Of a DNA stretch of 64,000 nt, positions 27,046-33,914 are shown in pieces. The stretch is from positions 1 through 64,000 of the forward strand of contig CAVKGV010000012.1 of NCBI GenBank assembly GCA_963656065.1. Reading direction: 5' to 3'. Below the pieces are notes generated by a model. That model saw nothing but the letters and a program-made list of their open reading frames with translations. It was not told the DNA's origin and ran no database searches. The position numbers and the translations under genes were made by a program. This DNA comes from Hallerella sp963656065. Its GTDB lineage: Bacteria > Fibrobacterota > Fibrobacteria > Fibrobacterales > Fibrobacteraceae. Each line of letters opens with the position of its first letter. Position 1 is the first letter of the stretch.

Positions 27046-28427
27046 TCTAGGGTCGTTCCCGGATAGTATGCTTTGAGAATCGCATCAAATGTTTGGCCGG
27101 CTTTGGCGCGTTCTCGGGTTCCCATCTGGCACATCCCGATTCCGTGCCCGAATCCCGATCCGTCAAGAATCCACACCTTGCCGTTCTTTTCGACTTTGAA
27201 TTTGGACGAGGAGAGAATTTTGGAGCCTTCCTTAAAGAGCCAGCGGGTCCGATCGCCCCGGACGGTAAAAATTCCCTTGTCTGTCAGGACTTCGAGTTCC
27301 GCGACGCGTCCGCCCGGGAATGTCGATTTGATTTCAATCTGCTGGATGCCTCCGAAATTCGATTTCCCCTCGGCGCGGGCTTCCTTGAAATTCCGCTTGA
27401 ACATCGCCACAAGTTCCTTTTCGTTATAAACTTTTTTCCAGGAAGAGTGGGGTCCTGTGCACCAGGCGCTGTCCGCGTTCTTCATGTCGTTTTGGCTCTG
27501 CAGATAGGGAACCGGTGAAAGTCCCCAGGTCTCAACGCCTTCCGTGTAGCCGCCACACGTGGAGTGGTAATAGGCTTCGACGAGGTTCCCGTTGTAAGTC
27601 AAGACGAGGCCTCTGGTTGAGTCAATCGCCGCATTGGTCAGGGGGGATTCTCCCGAGCTGCCGTTATAGACCTGATCCTGGACCGTCGCATAGACGTCAA
27701 AACCGAGGGAGCTTCTGGAATTGTAATGGCGGTAGGCGTATGTGCGTGCGGCGACAGATTGGACTTTGAGCGCTTCGAACATGCTGGAGTCCAGTTTGCC
27801 GATTTCGTGCGGTACGACGCCTTTTAGGTAATCTTCGACAGGGAGAACGTTAATGATATTAAGCTTTCCCGAAACGTTGACGATAAGAATTTTTCCGCGG
27901 TATTCCTTGCCTTCTATGGAAATCCGGGAATTTTTGGTGGGAAAAATCCAGACGGAATCCGACTGGCCGGCTGCGGACTGCACGCGCCCGCCTTTTGCGG
28001 AAAACTTTAGGGAACCCGCATGAAGCTCGCCGGATGAATCGGCGAATCGGGAACTCGAAGTAAAAGCTTTCCCGGAAATTTCCGCCTTGGAAACCCCGAT
28101 CTGGACGCCGACCCGGAAATCCCGCTGCAAGTCTTTTGGAAGAGTCCATGCCGGATAGGATGCCGCATTGCGGGAATCGTCGGCGGAGGAATCCGCAGGA
28201 ACGGGTTGTGATGGAGGAATCGGTGTAAAGTTTTCCGTTGAATCCGGCACGTCTTTTGTTGAATCCGGAGAAATTTCCGGGGAACGTGCCATTGCGGAAT
28301 CCGGTTGTTCGGGAGAGGGGGGAACTTCCGCTGGTTTTGTTTCAATCGGATCGGTCACAAGCGGAGGGAGCGGAGCACAGCTTGTAAGCCCGATGGCGAG
28401 AAATAGCAGCGGAAGTCGGCGTATCAT
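27024..28427 (-). CDS. SpoIID/LytB-domain lipoprotein
   Basis: A 467-residue exported lipoprotein: MIRRLPLLFLAIGLTSC with Cys17 in the LTSC lipobox, then a Pro/Ser/Asp-rich linker (about 20-95) and a SpoIID domain (VLPVEDYLKGVVPHEIG…ALKVQSVAARTYAYRH…STCGGYTEGVETWG…GFGHGIGMCQMGTRERA). SpoIID-type proteins trim denuded peptidoglycan glycan strands as lytic transglycosylases. ATG 28427 is chosen because it gives a proper signal peptide; the upstream in-frame extension runs through the def gene. It overlaps def by four bases. Confidence 0.88.
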   Translation of the reverse strand: MIRRLPLLFLAIGLTSCAPLPPLVTDPIETKPAEVPPSPEQPDSAMARSPEISPDSTKDVPDSTENFTPIPPSQPVPADSSADDSRNAASYPAWTLPKDLQRDFRVGVQIGVSKAEISGKAFTSSSRFADSSGELHAGSLKFSAKGGRVQSAAGQSDSVWIFPTKNSRISIEGKEYRGKILIVNVSGKLNIINVLPVEDYLKGVVPHEIGKLDSSMFEALKVQSVAARTYAYRHYNSRSSLGFDVYATVQDQVYNGSSGESPLTNAAIDSTRGLVLTYNGNLVEAYYHSTCGGYTEGVETWGLSPVPYLQSQNDMKNADSAWCTGPHSSWKKVYNEKELVAMFKRNFKEARAEGKSNFGGIQQIEIKSTFPGGRVAELEVLTDKGIFTVRGDRTRWLFKEGSKILSSSKFKVEKNGKVWILDGSGFGHGIGMCQMGTRERAKAGQTFDAILKAYYPGTTLECIQSEE

Positions 28428-28981
28428 CTTTTTCCCGTTTTTTTCGATTCCAGCTTTTTCTTTTCTTTCTTTACCATGTCGCGGAGTCTTGAACGGTTGA
28501 GTTCCCTGTCTGCTGTCGAGATGACATCGACAAAGAGTTTGCCGTCTAGATGGTCCGTTTCGTGTTGGAAACAGCGGCAAAGAAGTCCTTCTACGTTATG
28601 CTCTTCGACAGTCTGTCCGTTTTCGTCCGTGTAGCGGATCCAGATTTTACCGGGACGATAGACATTGCAAAAAACGTCTGGAACGGAAAGGCAGCCTTCG
28701 TCGTAGGGAACGTTTTCCGAGTCGGCTTCGGTTCCCCAGCTCGGGTTGAATATTATCCGTGGAGCGGGCGTTTCGTTTTCATCGGGACGTGCCGGATCGA
28801 TGACAACCAGGCGAACATCTTTTCCGACTTGCGGTGCGGCAAGTCCCACTCCGCCGGCATCGTACATCGTGTCGAGCATATCGTGCGCTAGCGCGACAAG
28901 TTCCGGCGTCACCGCTTCGACCTGTCGGCATTTTTCGCGCAAAACGGGATTACCGTAGATCTTGATATCTAGAACGGCCAT
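28424..28981 (-). CDS. def: Peptide deformylase
   Basis: Removes the N-formyl group from nascent proteins. The three metal-site motifs are complete: GVGLAAPQ, EGCLSVP and QHETDHLDG (HExxH-type histidines). Its 185 residues include a lysine-rich C-terminal tail. It is transcribed in the yajC-def-spoIID-mtaB leftward cluster, with the start touching the yajC stop. Confidence 0.95.
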   Translation of the reverse strand: MAVLDIKIYGNPVLREKCRQVEAVTPELVALAHDMLDTMYDAGGVGLAAPQVGKDVRLVVIDPARPDENETPAPRIIFNPSWGTEADSENVPYDEGCLSVPDVFCNVYRPGKIWIRYTDENGQTVEEHNVEGLLCRCFQHETDHLDGKLFVDVISTADRELNRSRLRDMVKKEKKKLESKKTGKR

Positions 28982-29343
28982 TATTTCGCCGCTTTCTTGT
29001 CTTCCGCGTTGAGTACGCGAAGGATGGCGGCCTGTTCAAAGTCAAGCTTCGTATCGTTTCCGGTCTTGACCGTGACGATATTTCCTTCGATATTCGCGAC
29101 AGAACCGATGATTCCCGCCGTCGTCAATACCTGGTCGCCTTTTTTCAAAGCCTTGCGCATCGCATCGAGCTTCTTCATTTCCTTTTGCTTGGGCATGATG
29201 AAGAAAAGATACATGACGACGAACATCAGGATGAACGGGAGAAGTCCCATAAACATGGAACCGCCTTGCTGTTCGGCAGGAGCGGCCTCGTCGGCAAAGG
29301 CGGAAGCGGCAAAGACTAGGGCGAGAAGGGCGGAGTATTTCAT
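28981..29343 (-). CDS. yajC: Sec translocon accessory protein YajC
   Basis: A 120-residue membrane protein with a signal-like N-terminus (MKYSALLALVFAASAFA), a single strong transmembrane helix (about 32-50, LLPFILMFVVMYLFFIMP) and the conserved PKQKEMKKLDAMRKALKKGDQVLTTAGIIG cytoplasmic segment. YajC associates with SecDF. The N-terminal signal-like extension is longer than in E. coli YajC. It is first in the leftward operon with def. Confidence 0.93.
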   Translation of the reverse strand: MKYSALLALVFAASAFADEAAPAEQQGGSMFMGLLPFILMFVVMYLFFIMPKQKEMKKLDAMRKALKKGDQVLTTAGIIGSVANIEGNIVTVKTGNDTKLDFEQAAILRVLNAEDKKAAK

Positions 29344-29391
29344 AGAAATCCTTTTGGTAAAATGAATGCACCCAATTTAGAAAATTTAAAG

Positions 29392-30363
29392 TCAGGAATT
29401 GTCCGTCGTATGGTTTATTGCTTTCAGCAGGCGCTTATCGAGTAGCGGATAGACGCGGTTCAATTCAAGCAAGTCCTTGATGGCTTCCTGGTCACCGTAA
29501 AATTTTTCGATGGAATCCAGTTCGATGCCCGAAGAAAAATCCGGGGCGGAAGACAGGTAACCGCATTGGATGAGACTTGCAAAGGCGCGACGGGTAAGCT
29601 TGATGCCCGGGAAAAGGTTCCGGTATGTTGCGATAAGATCCTTGGCGAAAACGGAGATCCGGCTATCGTTCTCGTGTCCCTTGGTCTTTGCCGCAGAAAT
29701 AAATGCGGTAAGGATTGTCTGGTCGTTTGCCGAAAGGATGGAACGGGGCAAAGTCTTGCTTGCCATGCGGGCAAACAGGGTGCGGTAAAGAAGTTGGGGC
29801 AGGTTCTTGCGGTAAAAGCGGATTTGGGGATGTTCGCCCGAAATGATTTCGGAAATTCCCAGGTCGCAAAATCCCTGGAACAGGGCAAGCGTTTCACCGT
29901 AATCGAGTCCGTTGATCGCGCGGATGTCCTCCGCGATTTGCTCCAAATGGAAAACCGCTTCTTCGGAATGCTTTGCGTATTTCGCACAAACGAAGAGACT
30001 TGTCGGAATGGCGTGGATCTTGTCGAGCGTCGCCTTGTTCTTTTTTACCGTTCTCACTCTGGATCCCATAAAACGCAAGAAGGGAGAAAACCAGGCGGGC
30101 AGGGCTTTGAATGCGGATGACAGTTCTTCTTGTGAAATCTCTTCGACTTCGGAATTTTCCATGGCGCGGAGCGTATAACGGTGCGGCGCAAGGTTTAAAA
30201 GGGAATCCTTTCCGACGACGGAATGCGGTAGGACGATTTCCCCGGAACGAATTTTAGATCCTTCCTTCCGCTGGGCGACAAAGGCGCCTTTCTGGACGAT
30301 AAAGAGCTTGCCGTCGGTGTCGCCTTCCGAAAAGAGAACGTCCCTTGCCTGCAACTTTTTCAC
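29392..30363 (-). CDS. Cyclic-nucleotide-binding-domain-like protein (paralogue B)
   Basis: 323 residues with a CAP_ED-type beta-roll at the N-terminus (LFSEGDTDGKLFIVQKGAFVAQRKEG…VVGKDSLLN). A long helical region follows (about 100-323) with no recognisable DNA-binding helix-turn-helix. It starts with GTG 30363, which overlaps the upstream gene's stop (GTGA). The upstream gene has the same layout, so the two are paralogues. Whether a nucleotide is really bound is unclear; the arginine-containing phosphate-binding cassette is not obvious. Function unknown. Confidence 0.65.
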   Translation of the reverse strand: MKKLQARDVLFSEGDTDGKLFIVQKGAFVAQRKEGSKIRSGEIVLPHSVVGKDSLLNLAPHRYTLRAMENSEVEEISQEELSSAFKALPAWFSPFLRFMGSRVRTVKKNKATLDKIHAIPTSLFVCAKYAKHSEEAVFHLEQIAEDIRAINGLDYGETLALFQGFCDLGISEIISGEHPQIRFYRKNLPQLLYRTLFARMASKTLPRSILSANDQTILTAFISAAKTKGHENDSRISVFAKDLIATYRNLFPGIKLTRRAFASLIQCGYLSSAPDFSSGIELDSIEKFYGDQEAIKDLLELNRVYPLLDKRLLKAINHTTDNS

Positions 30364-31280
30364 AGAAGCCCCCTGATGTTGCGTTCTCCGTGAATAGCCG
30401 TGAGAAACTTATCGAGAATATCCGTTTCGAGAAACAGCTTGTCCGTGTTCGGGACTTTTGAAAAAATTCCCAGTTCGACGAATTTGATGATGACGATAAA
30501 GTCCGCCCGGGAAACTTTTCTTTTCAGGTATTCCAGCCACTCTTCGCGCTTCCTAGTAAAAAGGGAATCTTCGAAACTCAGGGCTTCGAGGCAGGCTCGT
30601 TCCCTAGGAGACAGTTCAAACGGGGGATAGGTTTCCCCTTGGCGGCAGGATCGCAGATATTCGAAAAGGATGCCTAGCAGCTTGGGCTTGACCGTGATGA
30701 GCCGTGCGTTCGGCGTTCCCGAATCGTCCGGTTCGAGCCTTGCAAATTTGCGGCGCAGAAGTTCCTTGAGCGCTAGTGCCGTTTCCTCTTTTGTCGCGCG
30801 GGTTTGCCACCGATATTCCCGGAGAACCTGGACCGTATCGAGTGGTGTGCGCCCGGTACGCTTTGCGAGAAACAGCGTAAAGCTTTCGAGCGGATCCGCG
30901 TAAATAGGCTTGTTGGCGGATTTTTTCAGCTGCCTGTATTCGGACGAAAGCGATGAAACCAGGGCGAGCAGCCAGGATGGGGATTTCTTGAGAACGCTTT
31001 CCATCGCCTTCTTGTCGATTTTTACGATGGTTGCGCCTTTGCCTGTGCGGACGTTTTCGGAAAAAGGCGTCCCGTCCATGACAGAAGAAACGCCGATTAG
31101 GGAGCCTTGTGGGATCGAGTACAGAATCTTTTCGTCGTCAAAAGCTTCGAGTTCACCCTCTTCCACATAGACCATCTCGGCTGTGTGTTGGCCTTTTTTT
31201 AAAACAACAATACCCGCTTGAAGTATAATACGTTCAAACGGGAAACTGGAAAGGCTGTTTACGGGACCCTCCGAAACCAA
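30360..31280 (-). CDS. Cyclic-nucleotide-binding-domain-like protein (paralogue A)
   Basis: The N-terminal part reads as a CAP_ED beta-roll (ILQAGIVVLKKGQHTAEMVYVEEGELEAFDDEKILYSIPQGSLIGVSSVMDGTPFS). A helical C-terminal half follows, like its downstream paralogue. The frame remains open upstream through rplS, but that part is only rplS read in another frame. No ATG or GTG lies between the rplS stop and the domain, so I propose TTG 31280 (306 aa); the start is uncertain. It lies directly behind rplS and is probably read from the same transcript. Confidence 0.6.
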   Translation of the reverse strand: MVSEGPVNSLSSFPFERIILQAGIVVLKKGQHTAEMVYVEEGELEAFDDEKILYSIPQGSLIGVSSVMDGTPFSENVRTGKGATIVKIDKKAMESVLKKSPSWLLALVSSLSSEYRQLKKSANKPIYADPLESFTLFLAKRTGRTPLDTVQVLREYRWQTRATKEETALALKELLRRKFARLEPDDSGTPNARLITVKPKLLGILFEYLRSCRQGETYPPFELSPRERACLEALSFEDSLFTRKREEWLEYLKRKVSRADFIVIIKFVELGIFSKVPNTDKLFLETDILDKFLTAIHGERNIRGLL

Positions 31281-31299
31281 AGGGATGCCGTTTGGAAAA

Positions 31300-31647
31300 T
31301 TAGCCTTCGCGCTTTTCGATACGGGCAGCCTTGCCGGAAAGCTTGCGCATATAGTAGATGCGCGCCTTGCGGACCTTGCCCTGGCGGTTGACTTCGAAAG
31401 AAGCGATGCGCGGGCTGTGGAGCGGGAAGATGCGTTCGATGGCCACACCGTCGGACATCTTGCGAACGGTGACGGTTTCGCCGACGCCGGTGCTCTTCTG
31501 CTGGATGACGACACCCTTGAACGGCTGGATGCGTTCCTTGGTTCCTTCGATGACCTTGACGTTCACCGTGATGGTGTCGCCGGTGCGGAATTCCGGAAGA
31601 TCCGTTTTCTTGTTTTCTTGCTGAATCGCTTGGATGTTAAGGGACAT
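31300..31647 (-). CDS. rplS: 50S ribosomal protein L19
   Basis: 115 residues with clear L19 sequence (FRTGDTITVNVKVIEGTKERIQPFKGVVIQQKS…VRKMSDGVAIERIFPLHSPRIASFEVNRQGKVRKARIYYMRKLSGKAARI). It is the last gene of the classical rpsP-rimM-trmD-rplS operon. Confidence 0.97.
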   Translation of the reverse strand: MSLNIQAIQQENKKTDLPEFRTGDTITVNVKVIEGTKERIQPFKGVVIQQKSTGVGETVTVRKMSDGVAIERIFPLHSPRIASFEVNRQGKVRKARIYYMRKLSGKAARIEKREG

Positions 31648-31662
31648 ATTCTGTGACCTCTG

Positions 31663-32367
31663 TTATTGTTTGCCAAATTTAGTATCTATTTGCAATTTTT
31701 CGTAGATGTCGGGGCGTCTTTCTTGTGTTCTTTTTAAAGATTCCGCCCTTCTCCACTCGGAAATCCGTTTATGATGCCCGGAAACGAGCACTTCTGGAAC
31801 GGATTTGCCTTCAAAAACCTCGGGTCTGGTATAGACGGGCCAGCCGAGGGGACCCTGTGCAAAGGAGTCCGTTTCTCCAGATTCTTTGTGTCCGAGCGCG
31901 CCAGGGAGAAGCCGCACGACGGCGTCGGTGAGGAGCATCGCCGGAAGTTCGCCTCCGCTTACGACAAAATCGCCGATCGAAATTTCCAGATCGACATAGT
32001 TTTCCCGGATGCGTTCGTCGATTCCCTTGTAATGCCCGCAGACGAGAACCAGGTGATTTTCACCGGAAAGTTCCTTGGCTAGCCGTTGCGAAAACGGAAC
32101 CCCGTCTGCGGTGAGAAAGATGACTTTTCCGCCGTCTTCTTTTACCTGCGTGCTGCGGATGGCGCGAGCGAGCGGTTCCGGTCGAAGGACCATGCCCGGT
32201 TCGCCGCCGTAAGGCGCATCATCGACTTGTCCGTAATCGTTCACGGCGAAGTCGCGGAGATAGACTGTCCGAAAAGAAAAAAGCCCGTTTTTCTGCGCCC
32301 TGCCGACAATGGAATGTTCCATCGGAGTAAACATTTCCGGAAAAATCGTGATGCAATCAATTTTCAT
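31663..32367 (-). CDS. trmD: tRNA (guanine-N1)-methyltransferase
   Basis: TrmD makes m1G37 in tRNAs to prevent frameshifting. Trefoil-knot SPOUT features: MKIDCITIFPEMFTPMEHSIVGRAQKNG, YGGEPGMVLRPEPL, LVCGHYKGIDERI and the SIGDFVVSGGELPA signature. Length 234 aa is normal. It overlaps rimM by four bases and lies 15 bases before rplS. Confidence 0.97.
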   Translation of the reverse strand: MKIDCITIFPEMFTPMEHSIVGRAQKNGLFSFRTVYLRDFAVNDYGQVDDAPYGGEPGMVLRPEPLARAIRSTQVKEDGGKVIFLTADGVPFSQRLAKELSGENHLVLVCGHYKGIDERIRENYVDLEISIGDFVVSGGELPAMLLTDAVVRLLPGALGHKESGETDSFAQGPLGWPVYTRPEVFEGKSVPEVLVSGHHKRISEWRRAESLKRTQERRPDIYEKLQIDTKFGKQ

Positions 32368-32903
32368 TCAACCCTCATCGCAAAGAGTCGTTCGAGAAAT
32401 GCTTCGGAAATGCGCACGGTGCGCTTTTCGCTGTCGATGTACAACACGCAGTCCTTTGTCCACGGGGCGAGGATCTCGCTTCCTTTGTACACAAAACGAA
32501 ACGCATTGACGCTCGGAAGGGTTTCTACCGATAGAACTTTCCCGATTTCTTCGTCGGAATCTCCGATGACGGAAAATCCTTCAAGGTCCGAAAAGTAATA
32601 CTTGCCTTCTGGGGCGGGAATCCGCTCGTCCATGGGAACGCAAATGTCCGCATTGATCAGGGGTTTAAGCGATTCCGAAGAATCGTAGCCCTTGAAGCGG
32701 AGAAGCCAGAAATTGTGGGCGATGCGCGCACTTTCGACTTCGAGAGGAATGGCGGTCTCTTTGGACATGGCATATACCGTGGTGAATTTTTGGCACCGCG
32801 TTATGTCATGAGTCTGTGGGGCGCATTTGATTTCACCTCTAAAACCATGGGGCTTCATCAAGCGTCCGACGACAACCAAATCCTTTTCGTTTGCGTTTTC
32901 CAT
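32364..32903 (-). CDS. rimM: 16S rRNA processing protein RimM
   Basis: 179 residues with the RimM N-terminal beta-barrel (VVVGRLMKPHGFRGEIKC) and C-terminal PRC-barrel (YYFSDLEGFSVIGDSDEEIGKVLSV…ILAPWTKDCVLYID). It assists 30S head maturation and S19 incorporation. Between rpsP and trmD in the standard order. Confidence 0.94.
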   Translation of the reverse strand: MENANEKDLVVVGRLMKPHGFRGEIKCAPQTHDITRCQKFTTVYAMSKETAIPLEVESARIAHNFWLLRFKGYDSSESLKPLINADICVPMDERIPAPEGKYYFSDLEGFSVIGDSDEEIGKVLSVETLPSVNAFRFVYKGSEILAPWTKDCVLYIDSEKRTVRISEAFLERLFAMRVE

Positions 32904-32967
32904 GATGCTTCAAAAGAAAACCCCGTGCTTGTTTTCCGCACAGGGTTCGGCGAACCGATTTTGAATG

Positions 32968-33393
32968 TTAGGCCTGCGGAGCGGCGTCGGCAGCCGGAGC
33001 GGCTTCTTCGGCGGGAGCTTCCTTGGCGGCCTTTTCCGCTTCGAGACGGGCCTTGGCCTTGGGACCGAGCTTTGCCTTCTTGGCCTTTTCCGGACGCGGA
33101 GTGGCGTTCTTTCCTTCGATGGAACGGCCGGCGCGAATTTCGTGGAAGAGATCGAGAATGCCGGTCTGGCGGAGAAGGGATGCGACGGTGTCGGACGGCT
33201 GCGCACCGGTCTTGAGCCATTTCAGGACCTTTTCCTGTTCAAACGTAATGACCGGTTTCTTGTGGTTCGGATCGTAGAAGCCGACCTGTTCGATGAAACT
33301 GTCGTTACGAGCCTTGCGGTTGTCGATGACGACTGCACGGTAAACGGAATGGTGTCTTTTGCCAAAACGGGCGAGACGAATCACTGTTGCCAT
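32968..33393 (-). CDS. rpsP: 30S ribosomal protein S16
   Basis: The S16 core is in the first 85 residues (VIRLARFGKRHHSVYRAVVIDNRKARNDSFIEQVGFYDPNHK…WLKTGAQPSDTVASLL). An Ala/Lys/Glu-rich C-terminal extension of about 55 residues follows (…APAEEAAPAADAAPQA), as in several FCB-group S16 proteins. AGAGG precedes the ATG. A TATATT element about 30 bases upstream (33424-33429, minus strand) may be the operon's -10 box. Confidence 0.97.
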   Translation of the reverse strand: MATVIRLARFGKRHHSVYRAVVIDNRKARNDSFIEQVGFYDPNHKKPVITFEQEKVLKWLKTGAQPSDTVASLLRQTGILDLFHEIRAGRSIEGKNATPRPEKAKKAKLGPKAKARLEAEKAAKEAPAEEAAPAADAAPQA

Positions 33394-33673
33394 GAAAATA
33401 CCTCTTGTTGATTTTCAGCGGGAAATATAGCAAGATTTTTGAAAAATCCGTCATTTAAGAACAAATTAATTTGAAAATTTTACAAAATCGCTGTTTTCTG
33501 CGAAATTTATCACATTGAACCTGTTCAGAGCTTAGGACTTAAAACCGCGGACATTTAAGTTTTGAGGGTGGAATTTGGAAAGTGGAGAGTGGAGTTGTCT
33601 GCGGAGCGAACCGTTTTCGTTCACCGTCATTCTGGAGAGGTTGAAGGCCTTGATAAATCCCAGCCCTTCGCAC

Positions 33674-33723
33674 CCGTCATTCTGGAGGCTGAAAGCCGAT
33701 AGAATCCCTTCTGACGTCATTCC
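33674..33723. repeat. 50-bp direct repeat, copy 1
   Basis: Starts CCGTCATTCTGGAGGCTG and ends TTCTGACGTCATTCC. It is identical over all 50 bases to 33823-33872. A shorter diverged form begins at about 33622. Confidence 0.85.
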
Positions 33724-33822
33724 TCTCTCAACTCTCCACATTCCACTTTAATTTCTCAGCTCTAAGCTCTGACTTGGATCCTATCGCTCCGCTCCAGGAT
33801 GACAGTAGAGCGTTCGTGTTCA

Positions 33823-33872
33823 CCGTCATTCTGGAGGCTGAAAGCCGATAGAATCCCTTCTGACGTCATTCC
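33823..33872. repeat. 50-bp direct repeat, copy 2
   Basis: Identical to 33674-33723, 149 bases further on. Both are followed by an ACTCTCCACA-like stretch. Together with the inverted CTCCAGGATGAC they look like a REP-type intergenic element. Confidence 0.85.
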
Positions 33873-33914
33873 ACTCTTAACTCTCCACACTCCACTCTCA
33901 GATCTAAAACTCCC

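Larger units (their letters stand above)
33412..33914. other. Gene-free stretch holding dispersed-type repeats
   Basis: The 500 bases between rpsP and the U32 peptidase gene contain no credible coding region. The part next to rpsP is AT-rich and holds its promoter. The rest consists of related copies of GTCATTCTGGAG, an inverted form CTCCAGGATGAC near 33792-33803, and repeated ACTCTCCACAnTCCACT stretches. Confidence 0.7.

Noticed and set aside
30360..31514. Extension of the CAP_ED-like gene through rplS
   Set aside because: The first roughly 78 residues are rplS read in another frame (Ser/Ala/Arg-rich), so the gene must start after rplS.
33532..33741. 69-codon minus frame in the repeat region
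   Set aside because: It consists of the intergenic repeat itself.
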